From: Apiotrichum sp. Y4204
Taxonomy: Eukaryota > Basidiomycota > Tremellomycetes > Trichosporonales > Trichosporonaceae
NCBI GenBank assembly: GCA_025531455.1
Contig: JAMYHL010000011.1
Location: 434,001-498,000 of the forward strand
Direction: 5' to 3'
DNA: 64,000 nt
Position 1 is the first letter of the stretch; each line of letters begins with the position of its first letter. Positions 12,076 through 23,189 of the stretch are shown piece after piece. The position numbers and the translations under genes were made by a program. The notes beneath the pieces were generated by a model, which was given only the letters and a program-made list of their open reading frames with translations, did no database searches and was not told the origin of the DNA.

Positions 12076-13563
12076 ATGGCGGTGAAAAAGTACAAGATCC
12101 ACGTGCCGGCGACGACGGCGAACGTCGGCCCGGGCTTCGACGTCTGCGGCATTGCGCTCTCGCTCGCGCTCACCCTCGAGGTCACCGTCCCGACTGACGG
12201 CAAGGGCGATCCGACGCCGACGATCGAGTATACGGGCCTTGATGCGGACAACGTCCCGCTCTCGCCGTACAAGAACCTGCTTACCCGCGTCGCGCTCTAC
12301 GTGCTGCGCTGCAACGGCATCGACACGTTCCCGAACGGCGTGCACATTCACGCCCACAACGAGATCCCCTTCGGCCGTGGCCTCGGCTCCTCCGGAGCAG
12401 CCGTCATCGCCGGTGTCCTCCTCGGCAACGTCCTCGGCTACCTCAACCTCCCCGTCTCCCGCCTGCTCGACTTTGCGCTCATGGTCGAGCGTCACCCGGA
12501 CAATGTGACCGCCGCGCTCGTCGGCGGCTTCGTCGGCTCGTACCTCCGCGAACTGTCCAAGGAGGACCTCGAGGCCGCGTCCGTCCCCCTCGCCGAGGTC
12601 CTGCCCGAGTACCCCGCCGACGCCGGACCCAAGTGGGGTGCGCACCCGCCCCAAGCGCCACTTGGCATCGGCCACTATGTCCGCTTCGGGTGGGCACCAG
12701 AGATCAAGGCGATTGCCGTCATGCCCCGTTTCGAGCTTGCCACCGCAAAGTCTCGCGGCGTCCTCCCGGAGACCTACACGCGCAAGGACATGGTGAGTAC
12801 CAAAGGATGGGCCGGTAGGGTTTGGGCGTCACAGGCGAAGGGCAGCAGCCCGAAAATGCCCAACTCATGAACTTGACCTGGGGCGGCCGAGCTGGCAGCG
12901 CCTCAGCGTAGTGATTGATGGAGAAGACGCGGTTTGTCCGCTCGGAAGCCGCAGTGACAGAACATCTGCGTGCAGGCATGCTGTGGCTCGGAATCGCTCC
13001 CTCCTTGGCCAGCGTTGTTCCCCCCTGTGACTGCGCTGCGAGACTACAGTCGCCCTTGAGCTGGAGTACAGGCAAGCCGTGGAAGCCGGACGCGAAAAAC
13101 ACCCCCTGATGAGAACTCCACTAACTTGCAGGTCTTCAACCTTCAGCGTCTCGCCGTGCTCACGACTGCGCTCGCGCGCTCACCGCCCAACGCTGAGCTT
13201 ATCTACGAGGCGATGAAGGACCGTCTCCACCAGCCGTACCGTGTGCCTCTTGTGAGTAAAACTGGAGAGGCCCAGCTGCTAGAAATTGTTGAACAGCGGC
13301 GTCGTGCCGGTTCTGAAAGAGTAATGACTCACTCGCAGATTCCCGGCCTGCAGACGATCCTCTCCGATCTGACATACACGTCGCACCCGGGTCTGCTGGG
13401 CATCTGCCTCTCTGGTGCGGGGCCGACGATCCTCGCGCTCGCGACCGCCAACTTTGAGGTGATTGCGCGCGAGATTGAGAGGATATTTGCCGAGAACGGC
13501 GTTCAGGTCGACTGGAAGGTGCTCGACATCGACACCAAGGGCAGCTGGGTGGAGGAGATCTAG
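12076..13563 (+). CDS. THR1: Homoserine kinase
   Basis: Three exons (12076-12792, 13132-13251, 13339-13563) encode about 353 residues, close to the yeast enzyme. It phosphorylates homoserine with ATP in threonine synthesis and belongs to the GHMP kinase family. Visible motifs are PATTANVGPGFDVCGIAL near the N-terminus, the phosphate-binding glycine loop EIPFGRGLGSSGAAVIAG, ERHPDNVTAALVGG, and the C-terminal GICLSGAGPTILAL. The first intron is unusually long for this window (339 nt) but has normal ends (GTGAGT...CTAACTTGCAG). Confidence 0.96.
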
Positions 13564-14005
13564 GAGGGAGTAGAGATCGCGGGGAGGAGAGTCGAAGAGA
13601 GGCCCGCGGAGAGGATAATTATTGAGACGCGTACATCACTAGCACAGGCCGCCGGCGCGGCCACACTCATCACATAGCACACTGTTCCTGCTCAACCATG
13701 AATCTCATGTGGCGGTAGCTGGAGTAGCGATAGGATGAGATGGGATGGGATAGGATCGGACGGATGGGCAGAAACTGTGGTCAATCCGAAAGATGCACGG
13801 AGGAGGGATAACTTGCAGATGATCCGCTAGCCACTGGCCACAGATCTAATAACCGACGTGGCGCAATGTTGACTGTAATGCATTGCGGTTCTGCACGATT
13901 CATCTCTCTGCGATGCATGGATATCAAGCATTTACCAGAACAAAAATGCCGTCGCTTGGCCTGGCGGGTAAAAGCGGCCTGCCTGAGATTTGGATTTTCC
14001 CGAGA
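13564..14005. other. Intergenic between THR1 and tRNA-Thr
   Basis: Contains the THR1 3' region and a GGATGGGATGGGATAGGAT-like purine stretch near 13735-13765. No gene seen. Confidence 0.5.
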
Positions 14006-14099
14006 GCCCCGTTAGCTCAGTGGTAGAGCGTGTCACTCGTAAGCACCTCCAACAAAAGGGGTCATGACAAGGCCAGTCGTTCAAGTCGGCTACGGGGCA
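14006..14099 (+). tRNA. tRNA-Thr(CGU) with intron
   Basis: The sequence folds as a full cloverleaf. The acceptor stem GCCCCGT (14006-14012) pairs perfectly with ACGGGGC (14092-14098), and the discriminator is A. The D arm is GCTC-AGTGGTA-GAGC. The anticodon stem TGTCA (14031-14035) pairs with TGACA (14065-14069). The loop CTCGTA gives anticodon CGT at 14038-14040, and the T arm AGTCG-TTCAAGT-CGGCT is complete. A 22-nt intron sits after position 37, about 14042-14063. A T5 run at 14140-14144 could end Pol III transcription. Confidence 0.93.
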
Positions 14100-14551
14100 G
14101 AAGCGTTCGATTCCCGCTGTGAAGCGTCGGAAGCGTGCCTTTTTGTGCCGGAGGTTGAATGCTGGCCTCCGCGAATCAACGATGGAAAGATGGGAACGAT
14201 GGGGAAGGGCTGAAGCGCTGAAGGTTACATGAGTCTGAGGCACTGCAGACGTGCTGACTGCGTTGGGGTGATCGGAGCGCAGACCATCTAGATCAGACGA
14301 TACGCGGTGTGATTGCGCGCGAGGCCATGATGGGCATGAGTGACGTGATCCCACTGATAGCTCTGACATCTGAAGCATGTCCGGTCGCCTGTCCACTCGC
14401 CAACAACAACTCGTATACATACACTTTAATATAACCTGATTACACCGGTGGCAACTGGCAGAATGACAAAGCCAGTCGCGAAGCACGAACGAGGCTGTGG
14501 TGGTACCAGATCTATGCGCCATTCTTTCTACAGGGCACGTCGCTGGGAGCT
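14100..14551. other. Intergenic between tRNA-Thr and the SH3-like gene
   Basis: Holds the tRNA trailer and a second B-box-like sequence (GTTCGATTCCC at 14105-14115). No protein gene is supported. Confidence 0.5.
14140..14144 (+). terminator. Possible Pol III terminator of tRNA-Thr
   Basis: Five T in a row lie 41 nt after the tRNA-Thr discriminator base, the first such run downstream. Confidence 0.45.
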
Positions 14552-14902
14552 TCACACCGGCGGCGATGGCGGCACATCCTCGCAGCGCGGAATGTCCTCG
14601 ATCCAGAGCTGGCCGGTGCTGAGGCGGTTATCCGCAACGAAGCACCCGCGGCTCGTACGGTCCCACACGAGGTTGCCCCCGATCGACTGCCCCGGCGTCT
14701 GGCACACAATCGCGACGGGCGCGTACCGGTCGTACCGCGACACCATGTTGCAGATTGTCGACGGGCATGTGCGGCAGTTGAGGGCCTTGTCCTTTGAGTA
14801 GCCGACGTAGTTTGTGCCGTCCCAGTAGCCGCGTTTTGCGGGTGGGCTGAGGGGAGAGGCTGCGGCGGCGGTGAGGAGCGCGAGGAAGAGAAAGGTTTTC
14901 AT
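14552..14902 (-). CDS. Small secreted SH3-like-domain protein
   Basis: A single exon encodes 116 residues. The N-terminus MKTFLFLALLTAAAASPLSP is a clear signal peptide. The mature part has a Cys-containing bacterial-type SH3 pattern: NCRTCPSTICNMVSRY, then GQSIGGNLVWDRTSRGCFV and TGQLWIEDIPRC. Fungal secreted SH3b proteins with the motif WDRTxxGC are known, often single-domain or fused to peptidases; they probably act at the wall or outside the cell. The five or so Cys could form disulfides. The Pro-rich tail has no GPI signal. Confidence 0.75.
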   Translation of the reverse strand: MKTFLFLALLTAAAASPLSPPAKRGYWDGTNYVGYSKDKALNCRTCPSTICNMVSRYDRYAPVAIVCQTPGQSIGGNLVWDRTSRGCFVADNRLSTGQLWIEDIPRCEDVPPSPPV

Positions 14903-15555
14903 CGTGGGCCAAGTGTAAGTCTGCCGTCAGTATTCTAGAGCGCTGGTTTGGGTAGTATACGCACTGTGGATCTTTGGGAGGATGGCAATCTCGCGCAAGT
15001 GGCGAGGGTCAGAGCCAGTAAGTTGGAAGTCTCGAGCTGCGATCAACGTGATGAGGATGAGATGAATGAGGATCCAGCAACAACAACCCTCCTGATCACT
15101 CCATAGTCTCCAGGTATGTGACTTGGCTTAGCCCCCTATTCCGGGCGTTTGGGGGTGAAGAGTACAGCAGTCTCCACTGCGGTGTCCTTGAAGGCGGCCA
15201 GTGTCCTTGAAGGCGGCGGGTGGAACAGAGCAGCGCGGCTGTGCCTCATCATGGACGCGGGCCGCACAGGGTAACCTCAACAAAGTATCATGCTTGAAAC
15301 CTTGTTACCCCCCGGAATCCCCGTACCCACGGAGCTTTTGCTGCCAGCACAAGTCTACGCCTCAACATCCGATGACATGTATTCTCCGGAAGCTGCTTCA
15401 AGGCTGTGCACGGTGTCGGTGACCGGTTTCAGTACTCTGAGCCATTGTGCTGTTCTGAACGACCTACATAGTGGGCCGAGATAATACATCAACGTGCTCG
15501 CATAATCCCAACAGAGCTCGAGCAGAACAGCTGGCCCCCTATGTACCACTACATG
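14903..15555. other. Intergenic with an imperfect duplication
   Basis: No gene seen. A 17-bp sequence is present twice, at 15182-15198 and 15201-15217. Confidence 0.5.
15182..15217. repeat. 17-bp direct repeat, 2-bp spacer
   Basis: GTGTCCTTGAAGGCGGC occurs at 15182-15198 and 15201-15217, separated by CA. Exact copies. Confidence 0.8.
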
Positions 15556-16598
15556 CTACAGCTTGCCCCCGACGCGGTCCCAGAACGCTGCTGCCTGTGT
15601 GGCCGGGTACGGCGTACGGCGGTGGGCCGCCCCGATCTGCTGGATGTGGCGGTACATGCCCTCCTGCGCGCGTGAGCGATCCAAATCAAGAGAAAGGTAG
15701 ACGAGCAGACTTGAAACTCTGAACAGGCACTCTGTACCCACCTTGATTCCTCCGTACGCCTCGCTCGCGACAGCCGGAGCCTCACGCACGCCCCTCTCGA
15801 CGGCACAGCGCACGAGCAACTCTCTATCGCCGTCGTCGTCCGCGATCTCATCAATCAGGCCGACAGATAGCGCCTCCACCTGCGTCCACCGCTTGCCGAG
15901 CATGATGTCGCGCAGCACCCAGCCGGGATACCCCCCGCGGGGGGCCAGGCGCGTGCGCACGAGCGCGCAGTCGGCCGCGTTGATCGGCATACCTATAAGG
16001 AGCTACAGTCAGAGCGGAGGATAAAGGAATCGAGACTGTACACACCTCGTTGGCGGAGAGCAACCCCTTGCCTGAGGTCATGATGCGGATGTCGCACGTT
16101 AGAGAGACGAACAGGCCGCCCCCGAAGGCTGTCGTCAGCGCCGCCGTATCACGCCCTACCGTGTCCGTTGATGGCGGCGATCGTGACCATCGGATAGGTG
16201 ACCAGTCGCCACTTGAGCGTCTCCCACGTTTCTATCGTCAGTCGCCGCTGGCAGCAATACCTACGGGTGATGAACCCGGGCACGGCGTCCGGATTACTCG
16301 GCAGTCCGAGGCCATTACAGAAGAACTTGGGGTTTGAGCTCGTGAGGACGAACGCCGCGCCGCGCTGTCCGTTTGTTTGTGCTTGTGCGCGTTCGCTCCG
16401 CCACTCCGCTTCAGCCGTATCAAGGCAGTTGTGAAGCTGGCGCATCGCCCCGGCCGTCATCTTGTTATCCGGCGGAGCGTACACCGTCGCCATCCACACA
16501 TCTCGGTGTGGGCGGGTGAGCACGACCTCGGTCGCGTTCGGGTCAGACGGCGTGGGCACCGCGAGGGTACGCTCTGCAGGCTCTGGGAGGGCGGACAT
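15556..16598 (-). CDS. Enoyl-CoA hydratase/isomerase family protein
   Basis: Five exons on the minus strand (16598-16265, 16231-16160, 16128-16046, 16002-15742, 15663-15556) give about 285 residues. The crotonase fold is shown by NPKFFCNGLGLPSNPDAVPGF, the oxyanion-hole segment AAINGHAFGGGLFVSLTCDI, and NELLIGMPINAADCALVR followed by the dimer-region GLIDEIADDD. This resembles fungal delta3-delta2-enoyl-CoA isomerases of the Eci1 type more than mitochondrial hydratases. The C-terminus GGKL is not a classical PTS1. It probably acts in beta-oxidation of unsaturated fatty acids. Intron 1 is only 33 nt. Confidence 0.85.
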
Positions 16599-17206
16599 TG
16601 TGCATTGACAACATCTACAGTACAGTCCGACAAAAAGTTGGATGTTGGATTGTCGTGAATCGGCTCGTGTCGGTAGTTGCCGGATTCCCCACCTCCACTA
16701 CGACTGGACTCGGGATTCGGCGTCGCCGTATCATTAAGACTCCATTACGATCGCCATACGGCGCCATACTGGGCATAGCTGGCTGTCCACAGCAGTAGTA
16801 GTGCTAGTAGTGATAATGATACTATCCTTTGTGCAGAGTTCTTGGGACCCCACATTAGCGGCCATGCACGATGACCCAACGCGCTGCGCACGAGCTCCGA
16901 TGGCACCGACGCCGTCGGACGTCGCAGCAGGCAGGCACTCCATTCCGATGGAAGCAGACCCTCTTGGCAGCTGGAGATGACGTTAATCCGCTTCCTTCTG
17001 TTGTGCCGCAACATCTCACGTGCTTCCCGGTCAATATAAACCTTGAGACTCGAGTCTTGCACAGCACCCCAGGTCTGTGGTTTACTGTTATATCTGACCA
17101 ACACTTTCGCCCGTTGCTCGCTACCGCAACACGCTCGACTAACCCGCTTTGCATGTCGCTACCGCGCTCGGCGACACCGGCCGCACAGATTCGAGACTGA
17201 ACCATC
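16599..17206. other. Intergenic, divergent promoters
   Basis: Upstream regions of the enoyl-CoA isomerase and the four-TM protein. Nothing else seen. Confidence 0.5.
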
Positions 17207-18340
17207 ATGTCCGTCGCGGCGGCACAGGCGCACACTGCGCTGCTCGTGCTCGCCCTCATCGTCGCCGTGATCGTTGTAACTGTGTCGGGGGTGTTTGTCG
17301 GCCTCCAGTGGGCGCCCGATCCTGGTGCGTAAACGCCAACTGTCGCGTACTCATTCCAGACCCACGATATTCTCGAGGCGACCCCGCGCCGCCCATCGTG
17401 GTGCTCGTCTGGAGCTGCTTGACAGTTCTCTACCTCGCCGTGTAGTATGCTTCTTTCTCGCCACGGCCAAACATCCTCCAACATGGCTGACGTCCAGTTT
17501 TGTGGTGCGCACACTCAACTCGTACAACTTCTTTGTCTGCATCATCATGGATATCGTCTTCCTTGGCGTGCTCGTCATTATCGGCGTGGGCGTCAACGCA
17601 TCCATGATCGTTGTCGAGCGGCGGGGCCAGTGGGTGAAGGCTGCCGAGGCCGGGTATGTTGGCGGAGGTATCCCCACGTGAGTCACCAATGCTATGGACG
17701 TTATGGAGGCCTGAAAGCCTGGATGTTGGAGCCACAACTGACACGCAGCGTGGGAATCGTGTGTATCTGTATGGGCTGGGTTCTCGTCGCTGTCATGCTG
17801 GCTATCCTCCTCTTTGAAGTCATCTACACGCTCAAGCAGCACGGCGGGTCCGCGACTGCATGGCAGCTGTCATTCCTTGATATGGCAGACGACAGGCAGG
17901 TGCTGCGCTCGCGGCGGCGCTCCACCCTCGGTGGCGCGGTTGACCTCACGGAGACCAACTCATCTGGGACGCCAGGGAACCCGACTGTCACAGCAGAGGT
18001 CACGCCGCTCGTGCTCCCGCCGCCCGCGCCGCCGCCGTACGAGCCCCCGTTACTCGAACAGGTGCTCGCCGCGTCACCGACGCTTCTTTCCCCGCAGTCA
18101 CACCTCCCAGCATCCCCCGCCACGGGTCCGTACACAGACCACCGGCAACTGTCTGGATCCTCGACGTCCCCTTTGTGGCCGCAGGAAATGCCCGAATTAA
18201 AGCGTGCAACTCTTGAAGCCGCACTCCCGGAGTGGAAGCGCGAGGCCATCGCCGGACCGCACCTCCCGCGCACCTTGCCCAACCCGCCAGGCGGAGCAGT
18301 GAATGTAGATGCCCCGCCAGTGCGTTTGACGAAGAGATGA
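17207..18340 (+). CDS. Four-TM (MARVEL-like) membrane protein with Pro-rich tail
   Basis: Four exons (17207-17324, 17360-17441, 17498-17677, 17749-18340) give about 323 residues. Four hydrophobic segments are evident: residues ~8-35 (TALLVLALIVAVIVVTVSG), ~52-72 (PIVVLVWSCLTVLYLAV), ~78-105 (FFVCIIMDIVFLGVLVIIG) and ~128-152 (VGIVCICMGWVLVAVMLAIL). The spacing, and a conserved-looking Asn-rich start of TM3, resemble fungal MARVEL proteins, which organise plasma-membrane domains. The last 170 residues are a Pro/Ser-rich cytoplasmic tail (PPPAPPPYEPPL). It ends 100 bp from the convergent small acidic gene. Family assignment is by topology only. Confidence 0.75.
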
Positions 18341-18439
18341 AGGATCGACAGGCCGTTTACTGCTCATAATGTTGTATTCTATGCTCAATTAATGAATAGA
18401 CTGCTGTTGCATCACCCGGTCTGTCAGATACTAAAACGA

Positions 18440-18746
18440 TTACGCCTTGCCCTTGCGCTCGAGCTCCTCCTGCTCCTCCTGCTGCAGCTGGGCGTCGATC
18501 TTGGCGCCACGGGACGGCTCGTTGCCGTGCATCCGTGCGGGCGCAGTCGGGTCCTCCTTGAGCGCGCGAACCTCCTTGGTGTCGGTGTCCTCGTTCTCTG
18601 CCTGCTTGGCAGCCTCCAAGCGGTTCGCAATGGAGCGCTGGTCCTCTGTCTGTTAGTGAGGAACGGAAAAGAGGAGACATACTGGTGTCGGTGTTGTCGT
18701 GCTGGCCCTCGGTGCCCTCGTTAAAGCGTTCTTCCTCGGCGCCCAT
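18440..18746 (-). CDS. Small conserved acidic protein, function unknown
   Basis: Two exons (18746-18683 and 18645-18440) give 89 residues, rich in Glu, Gln and Ala. The C-terminal half, PARMHGNEPSRGAKIDAQ followed by LQQEEQEELERKGKA, looks like a short basidiomycete/ascomycete protein of unknown function that I have seen as a conserved hypothetical. It has no signal peptide or membrane segment and is probably largely helical or disordered. The second exon could begin at one of two neighbouring AG sites; the one chosen keeps the frame with the GTATGT donor. Confidence 0.72.
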
Positions 18747-19621
18747 TGTGGTGATAGTCTTAGAAAGGTGTTGGGTGGGGTGTAGTAGAGGTGCTTGAGT
18801 CGAAAACTCTCGTAGTGGGCGACACGACCGTCCTGATCGCCGAGCTTTAAGTACTCTGCAGACCCCACTCCGGAGCACACCCCACTCCGAAGCAGAACCC
18901 ACTAGAGCTCTAGAGCATCCAGACTCTAGGCAACGTCACCAGCACGCACATTGCCATGCGGGAGAGCTTGCTCGCGATCGAGCGCGCGCGGCCTGCGGTG
19001 TGATGTCATCCCGCAATATACGTCATGGTGGAGCACTGCCCACAGCGTATTGGCCGATTATCTTTCGTGCTGCACATGGATTTCTGCAAGCGACCTCTCG
19101 CATATACGTATATGCTTTGGCAGTGACGCGGTGCGACCTCAGGGTCTGCTTGTCGGGGAGAAGGGGACGACATTGCGTGCACACGAGTCGCGATGTTTGG
19201 ATGTAGTCGCGTGGGTGGTGGAATTCTGAAATATCCGGATATCCCACAATTCGCCTGGCAGTGCCCGAGCTGATAACGTGTTAATGTGGCCACACCGTGT
19301 GCAACACCCGCCCGGCATCCTGTGCCTGTCCGCCAAGGGCGAGACTTCCCATGTGACTCTCAGCCGCACAGCATTGCGGCCAGGCATGCCCGCAATGCCG
19401 CGGGTTGCCGCATCACGATGATAGATATCGGATCCAGATAGGCGTTTAACTGTGTCAGCAGATACATGCCGCACAATCTGTTGTGAGGTGGGAAGCGATG
19501 TGTGGCAGGTGTTGTGACATGTCCGTTGGGAACAAGATGTTGAAGCACGGTGCCGCGAGTATAACATGTCCCCCGTTGAGCAGCAGCTGCACGGCATCCC
19601 CTCCTCTCTGCTATACTCATC
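18747..19621. other. Intergenic, divergent promoters
   Basis: Contains a near-palindromic CATATACGTATATG at about 19089-19102. No gene is supported. Confidence 0.5.
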
Positions 19622-20289
19622 ATGGCCTCATTCTCCCTCTTCAACCCCAACGACAACCCGAACGCCAAAGACAGCAAGGTCGTCGACGCCCGAACGGGCG
19701 AGACGGCGCCCGCCCTGCCCCGCTGGGAACGCAAGACTTTTGGTGAGTGTTAAGATGATCTTAAGCTGACGATAAGTGGACTATGCTGCTCCTCGACGCG
19801 TACGTTCAGTAAAGGATGTTTGGTAGCTGCACATTTCCTGTTCACACTGCCACAACATGTCTCCCCTCGGTGCCACACACAGACTGATACCCAGATCGTC
19901 CAGCAAACGGGTACGCAGCTCGGGCGCATCTGCCCTAAATGCGGCGAGCGTGAGTCCCCAGCGCTGTGCAGGCACGTCCAACGACAGCGGCGGTCGTCGG
20001 CGCACAGGAGATGCGCGTCTTCTCCCTCCTGTGGGTTATCCCCGTCTTTCCGCTCGGCGAGCGTGACATCTGGGGCTGCGGGCGCTGTGGTAAGAGCGAC
20101 AAATACAAATAGGAGCTAACGGCAGGGTGGCGGCAGAGGCGCGGCGATGGTCCGGACCCCGCGAAGCAGAACGTTTCCGAGGGTGAGCGCGTGCCCCTTG
20201 ACGAGGAGGTCGTGCGCTGCGCCGCCGAGACGGTCAAGGTGGACGACCGGTTCCACCAGGACACCGAGTCGGTTGGCAAGCGTGTTTAG
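19622..20289 (+). CDS. Zinc-ribbon protein, function unknown
   Basis: Five exons (19622-19742, 19777-19799, 19883-19949, 19988-20089, 20126-20289) join to about 158 residues. Exon 2 is only 23 nt. Splicing restores KTFGVDYAAPRRTDTQIVQ, then GRICPKCGEPAVVGAQ, then LLWVIPVFPLGERDIW, then CGRCGW. The two Cys pairs (CPKC and CGRC), spaced by a hydrophobic IPVFPL segment, define a fungal zinc-ribbon family of unknown role. The C-terminus is acidic and polar. The 23-nt exon is needed to keep the frame, so the model is well constrained although no function can be given. Confidence 0.8.
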
Positions 20290-20615
20290 TAATTGTCAGA
20301 AGATCTGTAGCGAATGGGAAAAAAATACCAATGAAGGACATGTGTCTTAGACACTGCGGCATGTGGAAAGAAGGGGTGAGACAAGCCGGGCAAAAAGAAG
20401 ACTAGAAAACAATCAAAAAGAAGCAACACCCAAAACACCAAGGGGGTGATCGACGCGTTCCTTCACTTTGTGGAGACCCCACACACACGAACCCCGTCGA
20501 GAACTTCGGAGCTCGAGCATTTCGATCGATGCCATCCATCGAGCCCCATAAAAGGATGCCTCTTATTCGACCTCCCTTCCATCCTGTCCATTGCCCAACA
20601 CCTCTCAAAGCAAAG
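20290..20615. other. Intergenic, tandem genes
   Basis: Terminator region of the zinc-ribbon gene and promoter of the wax-synthase-like gene. Nothing else seen. Confidence 0.5.
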
Positions 20616-22133
20616 ATGACCGCGATGTCCACCGCGCTGCGGAGCTGGTCGCCGCCGTTCGGGTTCGGCCCGCTGAACGCGCTGCACGAAACCCTGCTCC
20701 AGGCGGACAACGTGAATCTCACCACCGCCTTCCTTTGGATGCTCGCATCCGTTCCGTTGCTGCCCCAGGCGTACCTCCTCCTTGCACCTGGTACACGACT
20801 CGCCCGATCCGCCATTGGTGTCGTCGGGTTTTCGATGACCGTCGCCGTCTGGCTCCGGTACCGCTTCACTGGGGAGTAATCCGAAAGCGCTGCGCTAATC
20901 CACAGACCTGGCGAGCAACTCGTTCAACACGTTCCTCAGCTCCATGGCCATTTTCTTCATGTTCCGTTACACCGAGTGGGCTCTCCTCGAAGGTCCGCTG
21001 GTTGACCCATGGATGAAGCCAGAGTATGGAGCGCGTCACCGTCTCCTCGCAGCTCTGACGCTCACGATGGACGTCCGCGGCGTGTATCTCGGAAGCTATG
21101 GGCTCGACTCGACCGCTGGACCCTCAAACAGTGGGAAGGCGGTCTGTGCACACTGTGCGAAGATGTGCGCGGAAGAAGGAAACGAGGTATGCGCGGCCCG
21201 TGTCCAGTCCGCTACCGCCACGCAGGAGCCTCCCCGGGCGGCGCACCTGCCCCCCGCCACCGGTCGGCCCACGGACCGCCTCGGGTCCATCCGGCGGCAC
21301 TTCTTCAACGCTGCCTGGCGGTTCGTGCTCGTAGATGTGTTGAACACCCACATCCGTGTGCTTGGTGCGGGCACCTTCCACAAGCCGGGAGGCATGCCCG
21401 GCGCCCTGGACGCATTTGCGGACCGCGTCGGCATTCGCCTGCTCCCCACCGTCCTCGGGATTGAGCTTCCCCGCTGGACCATGATCGTCATGGCGGAGCT
21501 GCTCATCCCGGCAGCAATGGGTCTCTGGATATCGATCCCCTACCACCTCTTGGCTATGATCGCCATCGCAACCGGATTCTCGCCCGTCTCATCTTGGGAT
21601 GTCGACATGTTTGACTCGCCGTTCCTCCCCACCTCGGTGATCGACTTCTGGGGCCGCCGCTGGCACTCGGTGCTAAGGGTAAGTTAAATCTTACAGCTAC
21701 TCTGACAGCCCAGCACCTGTTCGTTTCTCTTGCATCGGGCACGATTCACGTTCTCCATCTTCCTCACACGTCGTACGCTATCGTGTTGCTCTCGTTCTTC
21801 TGGAGTGGCGCGGTCCACGTGCTCGTACACCTCGCCTTGTACCCCGTCCCGGACAGTGGCAAAACTATGGCGTTCTTTCTCCTCTGCGGTGTCGCATGCG
21901 TCGCCGAGGTGGGCTTCAAGCGTGTCACTGGGAAGCGCGTTGGGGGATGGGCGGGTCGCATTTGGGCCTCGACATTCATGCTTGTTGTCGGCCGCATCGT
22001 GATGGACGCGTGGGCCGACTCAGGCTTCTTCGCAGGATACCTCCTCCCACCAGGAGGCCTGGGTGATCTCTTCTCCGGATGGCTGTGGACCTGGATGTAC
22101 CGGCCGTTCTGGAGGGACGTCTACACTGCATAG
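20616..22133 (+). CDS. Wax-synthase-like membrane-bound acyltransferase
   Basis: The model uses three exons (20616-20875, 20916-21678, 21714-22133) for about 480 residues. Several hydrophobic segments occur throughout. The key motif FWGRRWHSVLR, followed by HLF after intron 2, matches the wax synthase domain of the MBOAT-like family, which includes Tri7- and AusQ-type acetyltransferases; its His is the expected catalytic residue. Such enzymes move an acyl group from acyl-CoA to an alcohol. Intron 1 is uncertain: the frame requires the acceptor GGCGAG rather than the nearer CCACAG. A polar Cys-rich insert at residues ~165-205 is unusual and may hide an unspliced intron. The next gene downstream, on the same strand, is a thioesterase. 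Confidence 0.78.
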
Positions 22134-22375
22134 ATATAATTGCTAGATGTACATAGATGCAAGTTTGGGTTACATGACATCGTGAGCATGGCCTTCTGAC
22201 ATGGTGTCACTCGCATCGGTGCGGATGTCCGGCTATCTGGCAGCGAATGAGCCAGGGATTAGCCGTTGAACCGGATCAATCAATCCTCACCCAGACCATA
22301 AATCCACATTCTCGGTATCTCTCCCGTTGCCGACTCTCCTCTCTCAACAACTCATTCTCCCCGTGATAAACGACT

Positions 22376-22890
22376 ATGTCCGTCCCCGTCGCCGCGCTCA
22401 AGACGCGCCTGCGGTCACACTACCCGTGGTTCCTCGCGTACCGCACCCGCTGGGCCGACAACGACCAGTACGGACACGTGAACAACTCGGTGTACAACTT
22501 CCTGTGCGCGCCCTCTGCCGTCGTCCTTCTAACTCCAGGATTGACTCGGTCGTCAACACCTACCTGATTCAGCACTGCGGGCTGAAACCAAACGACACGG
22601 CGTCGACCGACCCGATTGGCCTCGTCGTCTCCTCGTCGTGCAACTACTTTGCCCCGCTGTCGTTCCCCGAGGTCGTCGACCTCGGTGTCCGCGTCAGCAA
22701 GCTCGGCAACTCGAGCGTCACGTACGAAGTGGGCTTTTTCGGACAGGGATCCAACAAGGTCGCGGCAGTCGGCGGGTTCACCCACGTCTTTGTCGACCCG
22801 AAATCGCGCCGCCCCACCGCCATGGCGGAGCGTATGCGCGAGGGCCTCATGGAGCTGTACTCTGAGTTTGAGGCCGATTCCAAGTTGTAG
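22376..22890 (+). CDS. Hotdog-fold acyl-CoA thioesterase (4HBT-like)
   Basis: Two exons (22376-22503, 22539-22890) give about 159 residues. The N-terminal signature RTRWADNDQYGHVNNSVYNF contains the catalytic Asp and the GHVNN of YbgC/4-hydroxybenzoyl-CoA-type thioesterases. The remainder, VVSSSCNYFAPLSFPEVVDL then VTYEVGFFG, fits the hotdog beta sheet. It would hydrolyse short or aromatic acyl-CoA. It lies 243 bp after the wax-synthase-like gene, on the same strand. Confidence 0.88.
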
Positions 22891-23189
22891 AGGTAGGGGA
22901 TGTACGGCCGCACTGTGTATGAAGGGATTCCGGTACTCGCTACTCAGGAAGTGTAAGGTCAAAACTGACACCCGACTGCTGACCGACCGACCGCGCTGAT
23001 CACAGTCGACGACTGATGCATTGACAAACCTACCCGCACTAGAAGACACACCACTTGCCTCCCTTCTCCCCTCCAACAAATGCGTAATATTTGCATCATG
23101 CTCTAAGACACGCTATGAGTCGTAATATGCTTCTACACCATGCCAGTGGTCGTCCCGCCGCTGCCCCTCGCTACTATTACAGTGTTCTT

